Shown here one piece after another: positions 8,120 to 23,000 of a DNA stretch of 64,000 nt (position 1 is its first letter; each line of letters starts with the position of its first letter). Under the pieces are notes generated by a model. That model saw only the letters and a program-made list of their open reading frames with translations. It was not told the origin of the DNA and searched no databases. Position numbers and translations under genes: made by a program. The DNA lies in contig NW_026973748.1 in assembly GCF_035594125.1 (NCBI RefSeq), forward strand, positions 359,728 to 423,727, in the 5' to 3' direction. This stretch comes from Scylla paramamosain (lineage: Eukaryota; Arthropoda; Malacostraca; Decapoda; Portunidae).

Positions 8120-11100
8120 TCTTTTAAGTGTTTGTGAGCGTGTTACGCAATAAAGCCCTAAATGCCAGGGCAATCACATTACATGGAAATAAAACCAAAT
8201 TTTACCAAGAACTAACCTTTAACTGTTTTTGAGCTCCTTACGTACCAAAACGCTAAAACGCATGCAAAATACATTTTATGGAGAAACAGAATAACATTAC
8301 AAAATACATGTATTTTGAGTGTTTTTGATCATGTTATGTATAAAAACGCTTAAATACATGTAAAGAACCTTATTTTTGGGAAACGAAAGAACATTACGAG
8401 AAACGTGTATTATGAGTGATTTTTAATTTCCTTCAGTACCAAAAAGCTAAAACCCACAAATAACACTCTTTAGAAAAATAAATAAATAAAAAAAATGGGA
8501 TTTTTTTTTTTGGTTATTCATCTTCATAGGTACCGGGATGCTAAAATTCTGCCAAAATTCACGGAATTTATGTGGAAAAAAGAATATTATCATAGAAGTT
8601 AATTATAGCTTTTTTTTCGGATTCTTATGTACCAAACCCAAAAATGCATGCAAAGACACCTATATAAGGAAGTTAAAGGACTTTACCAGAAACCTGTCTT
8701 TTCATTGTTTTTCAGCATGTTAGGCACCAAAACGATAAATAATATGGAAGATAAATAATATGGAAATTACAGAAAACGTGTCTTTTCAGTGTTTTACGTA
8801 GAAAAACGCTAAAGCGGATACAAACCATCCTATATGAAGAAATAGAATAACATTACCAAAAAGATATATTTTGAATGTTTTTGAGCTTGTTACCTACAAA
8901 AAATGCAAAAAAAATCGATGTAAAGCACTCTATATTAGGAAACAAAAGGATATTACGAGAAACGTGTATAATGAGTGTTTTATAGTTTTAAAAGAATCAC
9001 AAGGCAATAAACGCAAAAACTAGTCTATATAGAGAAATTTTTTACATACCAAAATGAATAAATGCATGAATAACACTTTTAATCGATTAACAGAACTACC
9101 TTACCAAATTGAGTATTTTGAGTGTTTTTCACATTCTTAGTTACGAAAATGCCGAATTACATGCGAAACTACCATCATTTGGAAAAAAAATGACATTACC
9201 AGAAAAGTGTCTTTTGAGTGTTTTTCAGCAAGATATGCAACAAATCACTAAAAAGCAGAACGATCACATTACATGGGAATAATCCCAACTTTTACGAAGA
9301 ATTTGCCTTTAAGTGTTTTTGAGCTCCTTATATACTAAACCGCTAAAACGCATGCAAAACAAACTTTATGGAGAACCAGAATAACATTACCAAAAAGATG
9401 TATTTTGAGTGTTTTTGATAATGTTATCTATAAAAACGCTTAAATACATGCAAAGAACCTTATGTTTGGAAAACGTAAGGAAATTACGAGAAACGTGTAT
9501 TATGAGTGTTTTTAAGTTCCTTAACTACCAAAAAGCTAAAACCCACAAATAACATTCGTTATTTAAAAAAAAAATAAAAAATAAAATAAAATAATGAAAG
9601 GTGTTTCTTTACTTTTCTTGTTATTAACCTTCATAGGTACCAAGATGCCAAAATTCCGGGAAAAATTAGGGCAATTATATGATAAGAGAATATTATAAAA
9701 AAAAGTTGATATTAGCTTTTTTTCGGACTGTTATGTACCAAACCCTAAAGTGCACTCAAAGCCTCCCATATGAGGAAATTAAACGACCTTACCAGAAATC
9801 TGTGTTTTGAGTGTTTTTCAGCATGTTAGGCACCAAAACGATAAATAATATGGAACTCACTCTATATGGCAAACCAAAACAAAATTACTGGAAACGTGTT
9901 TTCTCAGTGTTTTACGTAGAAAAACGCTAAAACGGATGGAAACCAACAAATATCAAGAATTAGAAAAACATTACCGAAAAGGTATATTTTGAGTGTTTTC
10001 GAGGTTGTTACCTAAAAAAAACACGCAAAAATTGATACAAAGCACTCTATATTGGAAAACAAAGGGACATTGCGAGAAAAGTGTATAATGAATGTTTTAT
10101 AATTCAAAAAGAACACAAGGCAAAAAACGCAAAAACTCGTGTATATGGAGAAGTTTCCTAGATACCAAAATGCTGAAACTCCTGAATAACACTCTTAATT
10201 GAGAAACAGAACAACTTTACTAAATGCGTGTATTTTGAGTGCTTTTCACATTCTTAGTTACCAAAATCCCAAATTGCATGCGAAACCAGCTTTATGTGGA
10301 AAATAATGACATTACCAGAAAAGTGTCTTTTGGGTGTTTTTGAGCTTGATAGGCAATAAAGCAATAAAAAGCATGGAAATCACTTTACATGGCAATAAAA
10401 TCAATTTTTACCAAGAACTTGCCTTTAAGTGTTTTGAGCTCCTTATATACCAAAACGCTAAAACGCATGCAAAACACACTTCATGGAGAAAGAGAATAGC
10501 ATTACCAAAAACATATATTTATAGTGTTTTTGATCATGTTACCAATAAAAACGCTTAAATACATGCAAAGAACCCTATTTTTAGGAAATTAAAGGACATT
10601 GCGAGAAACGTGTATTACAAGTGTTTTTAAGATCATTATTTATCAAAAAGCTAAAAGCCACAAATAACACTTTATTGAGAAAAAAAAATAAATACGATAT
10701 TTTTTTCTTTCTTTTTCATCTTCACAGGTACCGAGATGCCAAAATTTGGACAAAATTCAGGAAATTATGTGAAATAAGAACATTATCAAAAAAGTTAAAT
10801 TTAGATTTTTTTTTTTTCGTACGGTTATGTACCAAGCCCTAAAGTGCATGCAAAGTCTTTGCCAGAAAACTGTGTTATGAGTGTTTTTCAACTTGTTAGG
10901 CACCATAACGGTAAATAACATGCAAGTCACTCTAAATGGGAATCTAAAACAAAATTACTGAAAACGTGTCTTTTCGGTGTTTTACGTAGAAAAACGCTAA
11001 AACGGATGCAAACCAACCAATAGGAAGAAATAAAATAATATTACCAAGAAAGGTACATTTTGAGTGTTTTTGACCTTGTTACCTACAAAAAACGCGAAAA

Positions 11101-12418
11101 TGGATGCAAAGCATTCCCTTTTGGGAAACAAAAGGACATTACGAGAAACGTGTTTTTTATCATGTTACCTATAAAAACACTTAAATACATGCAAAGATCC
11201 CTTTATTTGGGAAACGAAAGGACATTACGAGAAACATGTATTATGAGTGTTTTTTTTTTAAGTTCCTTTAGTACCAAAAAGCTAAAACCCACAAATAACA
11301 CTCTTTATTTAAAAAATAAATAATAAAAAAATAAAATAAATATGATTTTTTTTTTTTGCTTATTCATTTCCATAGGTACCGAGATGCCAAAATTCTGGGA
11401 AAATTCAGGGCAATTATGTGATAAAAGAATATTATCAAAAAAGTTAATTTCAGCTTTTTTTTGTTCGGACTTATGTACCAAACCCAAAGTGCATGCAAAA
11501 CCTTCATTATGAGGAAATTAAACGATCTTACCAGAAATCTGTTTTTTGTGTGTTTTTTTAGCATGTTAGGCACCGAGACGATAAATAATAAGGAACTCAC
11601 TCTATAAGGGAATCCAAAACAAAGTTACAGAAAACGTGTCTTCTCAGTGTTTTACGTAGAAAAACGTTAAAACGGATGCAAACCAATATCAAGAAATAGA
11701 AAAACATTTCCAAGAAGGTATATTTTGAGTGTTTTTGATCTTTTTACCTACAAAAACGCAAAAATTGATGCAAAGCACTCTATATTGGGAAACAAGAGGA
11801 CATTGCAAGAAAAGTGTATAATGAGTGTTTTATAGTTCAAAAGAACCACAAAGCAAACAACGCAAAAACTCGTGTATATGGAGAGATTTCCTAGATACCA
11901 AAATGCTGAAACTTATGAATAACACTCTTAAATGAGAAACAGAACAACCTTACTAAATGCGTGGATTTTAAGTGCTTTTCAAATTCTTAGTTACCAAAAA
12001 CACAAAATTACATGCGAAAATAGCTTTGTGAGGAAAAAAAAAGAATTTACCAGAAAAGTGTCTTTTGAGTGTTTTTTCAGCGTGATAGGTAATAAACCAC
12101 TCGAAAGCAGGGCAATCACATTACATTGGAATAAAATAATTTTTTACCAAGAACTTGCTATAAGTGTTTTTGAGCTCCTTATATACAAAACTGCTAAAAC
12201 GCATGCAAAACACACTTTATGGAGAAACAGAATAACATTACCAAAACCTAGTATTTTGAGAGTTTTTGATCATGTTATCTATAAAAACGCTTAAATACAT
12301 GCAAAGAACCTTTTGTTTGGGAAACGAAAGGACATTACAAGAAACGCGTATTATGAGTGTTTTTAAGTTCCTTAAGTACCAAAAAGGTAAATCCCATAAA
12401 TAACACTCTTCATTGAGA

Positions 12419-12463
12419 AAAAATAAATAAATAAATAAAAAATAAAAATAACAAGATTTTTTT
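12419..12463 (+). repeat. AAAT/AAAAT microsatellite in monomer F
   Basis: Tandem AAAT and AAAAT units followed by a T run in the variable part of F. Simple sequence; no function suggested. Confidence 0.8.
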
Positions 12464-15400
12464 TTTATTTATCTTCATAGGTACCGAGATGCCAAAATTC
12501 TGGTAGAAATTCAGCGCAATTATATGATAAAAGAATATTATCAAAAAGTTAATTTTAGCTTTTTTTGGGGGGACATGTACCAAACAATAAAGTGTATGCA
12601 AAGCCTCCTATATGAGGAAATTAAACGACCTTATCAGAAATCTCTCTTTTGAGTGTTCTTCAGCATGTTAGGCACCAAAACAATAAATAATAAGGAACTC
12701 ACTGTATATGGGAATTCAAAAATAAAATTACTGAAAACGTGTCTTCTCAGCGTTTTACGTAGAAAAACGCTAAAACGGATGCAAACAAACCAATATAAAG
12801 AAATAGAAAAACATTACCAAAAAGGTATATTTTGAGTGTTTTTGAGCTTGTTACCTATAAAAAAAAAACAAGAAAATTGATGCAAAGCACTCTAAAATTG
12901 GAAAGAAAAGGACATTGCAAGAAAAGTGTATAATGAGTGTTTAATAGTTCAAAAGAACCACAAGGCAAAAAATGCAAAAACTAGTGTATATGAAGAAGTT
13001 TCCTACATACCAAAACTCATGAACAACACTCTTAATTCAGAAACAGAACAATCTTACTAAAAGTGTGTATTTTGAGTGCTTTTCGTATTCTTAGTTACCA
13101 AAACCCCAAATTCCATGCGAAACCAGCTTTATGTGGGAAAAAAATAACATTACCAGAAAAATGTCTTTTGAGTGTTTTTGAGCGTGTTAGGTAATAAAGC
13201 ACTAAAAAGCTGGGCAATGACATTACATTGGAATAAAACCAATTTTTAATAAGAATTTGCTTATAAGTGTTTTTGAGCTCCTTATATACCAAAACACTAA
13301 AACGCATGGAAAATACACTTTATTGTGAAACAGAATAACATTACCAAAAACATGTTTTTTGAGTGTTTTTGATCATGTTACCAATAAAAACGCTTAAGTA
13401 CATGCAAACAACCCTAAACGAAAAGACATTACGAGAAAAGTGTATTATGCGTGTTTTTAAGCTTATTAAGTACGAAAAAGCTAAAAGCCACAAATTACAC
13501 TCTTTATTGAGAAAAAATAAATAAAGAAATAAAAAAAATACGATATTTTTTTTTTCATTCTTATTCATATTCACAGGTAACGAGGTGCCAAAATTCGGTC
13601 AAAGTTCAGGAAATTATAAGAAATAAGAACATTATCAAAAAAGTTAAATTTAGCTTTTTTTTTCGTACTGTTATGTACCAAACCCCTAAAGTGCATGCAA
13701 AGCCACCTATATGGAAAAATTAAACCTCTTTGCCAAAAAACTGTCTTATGAGTGTTTTTCAGCATGTTAGGAACCAACACGATAAAACCCAAGGAAGTCA
13801 ATCTATATGGGAATCCAACACACAATTACTGAAAACGTGTGTTTTCGGAGTTTTACGTACAATAACGCTAAAACGGATGAAAACCAACCAAAATGAAGAA
13901 ATAGAATAACATTACCAAAAAGGTATATTTTGAGTGTTTTTGAAATTGTTACCTACAAAAAACGCGAAAATGAATGGAAAGCACTCTATATTGGGAAGCA
14001 AAAGGACATTACGAGAAACGTGTATAATGAGTGTTTTATAGTTTCACAAGAACCACAAGGCAAAAAACGCAAAAACTTTATATACATAAAGAAGTTTCTT
14101 ACAATCCAAAATGCTGAAACTCATGAATAAGACTTTTAATTAAGAAACAGAACTCTCTTACCAAATGTGAGTATTTTGAGTGTTTTTGACATTCTTAGGA
14201 AAATCCGAAATTACAAGTGAAATTAGTTTTATGTGGGAAAAAAATGACATTACCAGAAAAGTGTCTTGTGAGTGTTTTAGAGCGTGATATACAACAAAGC
14301 ACTGAAAAACAGAACAATCACATTACGTGGGAATAAAACCAACTTTTACCAAAAATATGCCTTTAAGTGTTTTTAACTCCTTATATAACAAAACGCTAGA
14401 ACGCATGCAAAACACCCTTTATGGAAAAACAAAATAACATTACCAAAAGCATGAATTTTAAGTGTTTTTGATCATGTTACCTATAAAAACGCTAAAATAC
14501 ATGCAAAGAACCCTATGTTTGTGAAACGAAAGGATATTTCGAAAATTGTGTATTATGAGAGTTTTTAGGTTCCTTAAGTACCAAAAAGCTAAAACACACA
14601 AATAACACTCTTTATAGAGAAAAAAAAATAAAATAAATGAATACAAATTTTTTTTTTTTTGTTATTCATCTTCATAGGTACCGAGATGCCAAAATTCTGG
14701 CAAAATTCAGGGAAATTAGGTAAAGAAAAAAAAATAAATAATAATAATTTTAGCTTTTTTCCGGAGTTATGTACCAAACCCTAAGGTGCATGCAAAGCCA
14801 CCTATATGGGAAAATTACACAATTTTACCAGAAACCTGTACCAGAATTAATTTCAACAAAATTACTGAAAACGAGTCTTTTCAGAGATTTACGAAGAAAA
14901 AAGCTAAAACAGATGCAAACCAACCAATGTTAAGAAATAGAATAACATTACCAAAAAGATATATTTTGAGTGTTTTATGCTTGTTACCTACAAAAAATGC
15001 AAAAATGGATGGAAAACACTCTATATTAGGAAACAAAAGAACATTACGAAAAACGTGTATAATTAGTGTTTTATAGATTAACAAGAACCACAAGGCAATA
15101 AACGCAAAAACTTGTGTATATAGAGAAGTTTCTTACATACAAAAATGATGAAATGCATGAAAAACACTTTTAATCGAGAAACAGAACTACCCTACCAAAT
15201 GGTGTATTTTGAGTGTTTTTCACATTCATAGTTACGAAATTGCCAAATTACATGCGAAACTAGCTTTATGTGGGAAAAAAATGACATTACCAGAAAAATG
15301 TGTTTTGAGTGTTTTTGAGCGTGATGCAACAAAGCACTAAAAAGCAGAACAATCACATTACTTGGGAATAAAACCAATTTTTACAAAGAACTTGCCTTTA

Positions 15401-16147
15401 AGTGTTTTTTAACTCCTTACATACCAAAACGCTAAAACGCATGTAGAAACACCCTTTCTGGAGAAACAGAATAACATTACCAAAAATATGTATTTTGAGT
15501 GTTTTTGATCATGTTACCTATAAAAACGCTTAAATACATGTAAAGAACCCCATGTTTGTATAAGAAAAGGACATTACGAAAATCATGTATTATGAGTGTT
15601 CCTTAAGTACCAAAAAGCTAAAACTCACAAATAATACTTTATAGAGAAAAAAAATCTTCATAGGTACCGAGATACCAAATTCTGGAAAAATGCAGGGAAA
15701 TTTTGTAAAAAAAAATCATTATGAAAAAAATAATCTTAGCTTTTTTCCGGAGTTATGTTCCAAAACCTGAAGTGCATGCAAAGCCACCTATATGGAGAAA
15801 TTACTCAAATTTACCAGAAACCTGTCTTTTGAGTGTTTTTTTCAGCAATTTCAACAATATTACTGAAAACGTGTCTTTTCAGTGATTTATGTAGAAAAAC
15901 GCTAAAACGGATGCAAACAAACCAATATGAAGAAATAGAATAACATTACCAAAAAGATATATTTTTATGTGTTTTTGAGCTTGTTACCAACAAAAAATTT
16001 CGAAAATGGATGCAACGCACTCTATATTAGGAAAGAAAAAATCATTACAAGAAATCTGTATAATGAGTGTTTTATAGTTTCACAAGAACCACAAGGCAAA
16101 AAACTCAAAAACTCGTGTACATAAAGAAGTTTCTTACACACCAAAAA

Positions 16148-16235
16148 TGCTGAAACACATGAATAACACTTTTAATTGAGAAACAGAACTACCTTACCAA
16201 ATGTTTGTATTAGAGAAGTTTCTTACATACGAAAA
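16148..16235 (+). repeat. 88-bp doublet of monomer A (type-P marker, copy 2)
   Basis: Same private arrangement as 4194-4281: a truncated A ending TTTGTATTAG joined to GAAGTTTCTTACATAC of K, then a second A at 16236. The spacing from copy 1 is about 11.95 kb. A starts 3151/15146, 4194/16148, 4282/16236 and 5368/17302 keep nearly the same offset, pointing to a direct repeat of about 12 kb over this stretch. Confidence 0.83.
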
Positions 16236-16561
16236 TACTGAAGCTCATGAATAACACTTTTAATTAAAAAACAGAACAACCTTACTAAATGCCTGTATTT
16301 TGAGTGTTTTTTACATTTTTAGTTACCAAAACCCCAAATTCCATGCGGGAAAAAAATAATATTACCAAAAAATGTCTTTCGAGTGTTTTTGAGAGTGTTA
16401 GGCAATAAACCACTAAAAAGCAGGGCAATCACATTACATGGGAATAAAACCAACTTTTACCAAGAACTTGCTTTTAGGTGTTTTTGAGCTCATTACATAC
16501 AAAAACGCTAAAATGCATGCAAAACACCTTTTATGGACAAAAAGAATAACATTACCAAAAA

Positions 16562-16579
16562 CATGTATTTAAATACATG
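16562..16579. repeat. 18-bp perfect palindrome at a deletion junction
   Basis: CATGTATTTAAATACATG, perfectly self-complementary with no loop. It sits where D's ACATGTATT is joined to E's TAAATACATGC, removing about 62 bp of the normal D/E boundary. Confidence 0.88.
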
Positions 16580-18595
16580 CAAAGAACCTTATGTTTGGGA
16601 AACGAAAGGACATTACGAGAAATATGTATTATGAGTGCTTTTAAGTTCCTTAAGTATTAAAAAGCTAAAACCCACAAATATCTCTCTTTATTTAGAAAAA
16701 CTAAATAAATAAAAAATGGAAAAAATAGGTTTTATTTATTTTTTTTCTTAATCATCTTCATAGATACCGAGATGCCAAAATTCTGGGGAAATTCCGGGCT
16801 ATTATATGATAAAAGAAAATTATCAAAAAAGTTAATTTTAGTTTGTTTTTTTTCGGACTGGTATATACCAAACCCTAAAGTGCATGCAAAGCCTTCTATA
16901 TGAGGAAATTAAACGACCTTAAAAGAAATCTGTCTTTTGAGTGTTTTTCAGAATGTTAGGCACCAAAAAGATAAATAAATAAGGAACTCACTTTATATGG
17001 GAATCCAAAACAAAATTACTGAAAACGTGTCTTCCCAGTGTTTTACGTAGAAAAACGCTAAAATGGATGCAAACCAACCAATATCAAGAAATAGAAAAAA
17101 CATTACCAAAAAGGTATATTTTGAGTGTTTTTGAGCTTGTTACCTACAAAAATATGCTAAAATTGATACAAAGCACTCTATATTGGGAAACAGAGGGACA
17201 TTGCGAGAAATGTGTATAATGAGTGTATTATAGTTCAAAAGAACAACAAGGCAAAAAACGCAAAAACACGTGTATATGGAAAAGTTTCCTAGATACCAAA
17301 ATGATGAAACTCATGAATAACACTCTTAATTAAGAAACAGAACAACCTTACCAAATTCGTGTGTTTTGAGTGTTTTTCAGATTCTTAGTTACTAAAAACG
17401 CAAATTTCATGCGAAACCAGATTTATATGGGAAAACATGACATTTCTAGAAAAATGTCCTTTGAATGTTTTTGAGCGTGATAGGCAATAAAGCACTAAAA
17501 AGCAGGGCAATCACTTTTCATTGGAATAAAACCAATTTTTACCAAGAACTTGCCTTTAAATGTTTTTGAGCTCCTTATGTACAAAACCGCTAAAACGCAT
17601 GCAAAACAAACTTTATGGAGAAACAGAATAACATTACCAAAAAACATGTAATTTGGGTGTTTTTTATCATATCTCTAAAAAACGCTTAAATACATGCAAA
17701 GAACATTATGTTTGGGACACAGAAGGACATTACGAAAAACGTGGATTATGAGTGTTTTTTTTTTAAGTTTCCTAAGTACCAAAAAGCTAAAACCCACAAA
17801 TAACACTCTTTATTTAGAAAAAAAAATAGGAATTTTTAATTTTCATCTTCATAGGTACCGAGATGCCAAAATTCTGGGAAAATTCAGGAAAATTTTATGA
17901 ACCAAAGAATATTATCAAAAAAGTTAATTTTACCTTTTTTTTCGGAATGTTATATACCAAACTTTAAAGTGCATGCAAAGCCTCCTATATGAGGAAATTA
18001 AACGACCTTACCAGAAATCTGTCTTTTGAGTGTTTTTCAGCATGTTAGGCAACAAAACGATAAAGTTTCTTAGATACAAAAATGCTGAAACTCATGAATA
18101 ACAATCTTAATTGAGAAACAGAACAACCTTAGCAAATGCATGTATTTTGAGTGTTTTTTTCATATTCCTAGTTAGCAATACCCTAAATAGCATGCGAACC
18201 TAGCTTTATGAGGGAAAAAAATGACATTACCAGAAGTGTGTTTTAATTGTTTTTCAGCATGTTAGGCAATGAAGTACTAAATAGCAGGGCAATCACATTA
18301 CATAGGAATAAAACCAATTTTTACCAAGAACTTGCCAATATGTGTTTTTGAGCTCCTCACATACCAAACCGCTAAAACGCATGGAAAACAAACTTTATGG
18401 AGAAACAGAATAACATTACCAAAAACATGTATTTTGAGTGTTTTTGATAATGTTATCTATAAAAACGCTTAAATACATGCAAAGAACCTTATGTTTGGGA
18501 AACGTAAGGACATTACGAGAAACGTGTATTATGAGTGTTTTTAAGTTCCTTAAGTAATAAAAAGCTAAAACCCACAAATAACACTCGTTATTTAG

Positions 18596-18658
18596 AAAAA
18601 AAAAAAAAAAATAAAAAAAAATAAAAGGACTCTTTCATTTTTTATTTTTTTTTGTTAT
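18596..18658 (+). repeat. Poly-A/poly-T low-complexity segment in monomer F
   Basis: A long A run broken by single T's, a short GGACTC-containing spacer, then a T-rich run. This gives a potential A/T hairpin in the F insertion zone. Confidence 0.8.
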
Positions 18659-20006
18659 TCACCTTCATAGGTACCGAGATGACAAAAAATTCTGGAAAAA
18701 ATTAGGGCAATTACATGATAAGAGAATATTATCAAAAAAGTTGATATTATCTTTTTTCGGACTGTTATGTACCAAACAGTAAAATACATGGAAAGCCTCC
18801 TATATGAGGAAATTAAACGACCTTACTAGAAATCTGTGTTTTGAGTGTTTTTTCAGCATGTTAGGCACCAAAACGATCAATAATAAGGAACTCACTGTAT
18901 ATGGCCAACCAAAACAAAATTACTGAAAACGTGTCTTCTCAGTGTTTTACGTAGAAAGACGCTAAAAAGAATGCAAACCAACCAATATCAAAAAGTAGAA
19001 AAACATTACCAAAAAGATATATTTTGTTTTTGAGCTTGTTACCTATAAAAAACGCGAAAATTTATAAAAAAAAAAAGCACTTTATATTGGGAAACAAAAG
19101 AACATTGCTAGAAAAGTGTATAATTAATGTTTTATAGTTCAAAAGAACCAAAAGGCAAAAAACGCAAAAACTCGTGTATATGGAGAAGTTTCCTAGATAC
19201 CAAAATGATGAAACTCATGAATAACACTATTAATTGATAAACAGAACAACTTTACTAAATGCGTGTATTTTGAGTGCTTTTCACATTCTTAGTTACCAAA
19301 ATCCCAAATTGCATGGGAAACCAGCTTTATGTGGGAAAAAAATGACATTACGAGAAAAGTGTCTATTGATTGTTTTTGAGCGTGATAGGGAGTAGAGCAC
19401 TAAAAAGCAGGGGAATCACTATACATGGCAATAAAATAAATTTTTACGAAGAACTTGCCTTTAAGTGTTTTCAGGTCCTTATGTACCAAAACGCTAAAAC
19501 GCATCCAAAACACGCTTTATGGAGAAAGAGAATAACATTACCAAAAACATACATTTTGCATGTTTTTGGCAAAATTTGGACAAAATTCAGGAAATTATGA
19601 GTCAATTATCAAAAAAGTTAATTTTAGCTTTTTTTTTCGTACTGTTATGTACCAAACCCTAAAGTGCATGGAAAGCCACCTATATGGGGAAATTAAACGT
19701 CTTTGCCAGAAAACTGTCTTATGAGTGTTTTTCAGCTTGTTAGGCACCATAACGGTAAATAACATGCGTCAATCTATATGGGAATCTAAAACAAAATTAC
19801 TGAAATGTGTCTTTTCGGTGTTTTACGTAGAAAAACGCTTAAACGGATGCAAACCAACCAATAAGAAGAAATAAAACTACATTAGTTTTTGAGCTTGTTA
19901 CCTACAAAAAACGCAAAAATGTATGCAAAGCACTCCCTATTGGGAAACAAAAGGACATTACGAGAAACGTGTATAATGAGTGTCTTATTATTTTTGAGCA
20001 AAAGAA

Positions 20007-20030
20007 CTTGTGGTTCACAAGAACTACAAG
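20007..20030. repeat. Inverted repeat, type-W marker copy 2
   Basis: CTTGTGGTTC, loop ACAA, GAACTACAAG: the same insertion as 1206-1229 with one mismatch in the right arm. Confidence 0.82.
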
Positions 20031-23000
20031 GCAAAAAACGCAAAAAATTCGTGTATATAAAGAAGTTTCTTAGATACCAATATGCTGAAACTCATGAATA
20101 ACAATATTAATTGAGAAACAGAACAACCTTACCAAATGCGTGTATTTTGAGTGTTTTTCACATTCTCAGTTACCAAAACTCCAAATTGCATGCGAAATAA
20201 CCTTTATGTGAGAAAAAAATGTCATTACCAGAAAAGGGTCTTTTAAGTGTTTTTCGGCGTGATAGGCAATTTTGGTATCCAAAATGCAAAGTACTAAAAA
20301 GCAGGGCAAACATATTACATTGGAATAACACTAATTTATACCAAAAACTTGCCTTTAAGTGTTTTTGAGCTGCTTAAATACCAAACCGCTAAAACGCATG
20401 CAAAACAAACTTTATGGAGAAACAGAATAACATTACCAAAAACATGTATTTTGAGTGTTTTTGATCATGTTATCTATAAAAACGCTTAAATACATGGAAA
20501 GAACATTATGTTTGGGAAACAAAACGACATTACGAGAAACGTGTATTATGAGTGTTTTTTAAGTTCCTTAAGTACCAAAAAGCTAAAACCCACAAATAAC
20601 ACTCTTTATTTAGAAAATAAAACAAAAATTAAAAATTAAAAAAATAGGAATTTTTTTTTTGTTATTCATATTCATAGGTACCGATATGCCAAAATTCTGG
20701 GAAAATTCAGGGCAATCATATAATAAAAAAATATTATCAAAAATTTTATTTTTCAGCCTTTTTTTCGGATTGTTATGTACCAAACCTTAAAGTGCATGCA
20801 AAGCCTCCTATATGAGGAAATTAAACGACTTTACCAGAAATCTGTGTTTTGAGTGTTTTTTAGCATGTTAGGCACAAAAATGATAAATAATATGGAACTC
20901 ACTCTATATGGGAGTCCAAAACAAAGTTACTGAAAACGTGTCTTCTCAGTGTTTTACGTAGAAAATCGCTAAAATGGATGCAAAGCAACCAATATCAACA
21001 ATAAGAAAAATGTTACTAAAAAGATATATTTTGAGTGTTTTTCAGCTTGTTACCTACAAAAAAAAAACGCGAAAATTGATGTAAAGCACCCTATATTGGG
21101 AAACAAAAGGACATTGCAAGAAAAGTGTATCATGAGTGTTTTATAGTTCAAAAGAACCACAAGGGAAAAAACGCAAAATCTCGTGTATATGGAGAGGTTT
21201 CCTAGATATAAAAATGCTAAAACTCATGTATAACACTCCTAATTGAGAAACAGAAAAACCTTAATAAATGCGTGTATTTTGAGTGCTTTTCACATTCTTA
21301 GTTACCAAAAACCCAAATTGCATGCAAAAATAGACTTGTGGGATAAAAAAATGACTTTGCCAGAAAAGTGTCTTTTGAGTGTTTTTGAGCGTGATAGGCA
21401 ATAAAGCACTAAAAAAGAGGGATATCACATTACATTGGAGGAAAACGAATTTTTACCAAGAAGTTGCCTTTAAGTGTTTTTGAGCTCCTTATATACCAAA
21501 ACACTAAAACGCATTGAAAACACTCTTTATGGTGAAACAGAATAACTTTACCAAAAACATGTATTTTGAGTGTTTTTGATCATGTTGCCAATAAAAACGC
21601 TAAAATACATGCAAAGAACACTATTTTTGGGAAACGAAAGGAGATTACGAGAAACGTGTATTATGAGTGTTTTTAAGTTCATTAATTACCAAAAAGCTAA
21701 AACCCACTAATAACACTCTTTATTGAGAAACAATAAATAAATAAAAAAAAATACAATATTTTTTTTCTTTCTTATTCATCTTCACAGGTACCGAGATGCC
21801 AAAATTCAGGCAAAATTCAGGAAATTATGTGAAATAAAAACATTATCTAAAAAGTTAAATTTAGCTTTTATCGGAATGCTATGTACCCAACCCGTAAAGT
21901 GCATGCAAAGCCACATATATGGGGAAATTAAATGTCTTTGCCAGAAAACGGTCTTATGAGTGTTTTTCAGCATGTTAGGAACCAACACGATAAATAACAT
22001 GGAAGTCAATCTATATGGGAATCCAAAACAAAATTACTAAAAACGTGTCTTATCGGTGTTTTACGTAGAAAAACGCTAAAACGGATGCAAACCAACCAAT
22101 ATGAAGAAATGAAATAACATTACCAAAAAGGTATATTTTGAGCATTTTTGAAATTGTTACCTACAAAAAACACGAAAATGGATGGAAAGCACTCTATATT
22201 GGGAAGCAAAAGGACATTACGAGGAACGTGTATAATGAGTGTTTTATAGTTTCACAAGAACTACTAGGCAAAAAACGCAAAAACTTGTGTATATAGAGAA
22301 GTTTCTTACATTCCAAAATGCTGAAACTCTGGAACAACACTCTTAATTGAGAAACAAAACCATCTTACTTAATGTGTGTATTTTGAGTGCTTTTCACATC
22401 CTTAGTTACCAAAACCCTAAATTACATGCGAAACCAGCTTTATGTGGGAAAAAAATGACATTACCAGAAAAATGTCTTTTGAGTGTTTTTGAGCGTGTTA
22501 GGCAATAAAGCACTAAAAAGCAGGGCAATCACATTACACTGGAATAAAACCAATTTTTAACAAGAACTTGCCTTTAAGTGTATTTGAGCTCGTTATATAC
22601 CAAAACGCTAAAATGCATGCAAAATACACTTTATGGTGAAACAGAATAACATTACGAAAAACATGTATTTTGAGTGTTTTTGATCATGTTACCAATAAAA
22701 AGGCTTAAATACATGCAAAGAACCCCATTTTTGGGAAATGAAAGTACATGACGAGAAACGTGTATTATGAGTGCTTTTAAATTCATTAAGTACGAAAAAG
22801 CTAAAAGCCACAAATTACACTCTTTATTGAGAAAAAAAAATACAATATTTTTTTTTCATTCTTATTCATCTTCACAGGTAACGAGGTGCCAAAATTCGGG
22901 AAATTTTCAGGAAATTATATGAAATAAGGGCATTATCAAAAAAGTTAAATTTAGCGTTTTTTTCGGACTGTTATGTACCAAACCCCTAAAGTGCATGCAT

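Larger units (their letters stand above)
4282..13400 (+). repeat. Outer inverted repeat, left arm
   Basis: This stretch matches 51.3-64.0 kb in reverse orientation, judged from ordered HOR markers. GCCTGTGTTTTG lies near 4336 and 63970, the T junction at 7041 and 59677, and block Q at 7660-8119 and 58620-59075. A starts pair 9055/57709, 10171/56589, 11904/52722 and 13014/51621. Coordinate sums fall in steps from about 68300 to 66760 to 64630, so the right arm has about 3.6 kb of extra units. Marker order is clear; arm ends are approximate. Confidence 0.7.
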
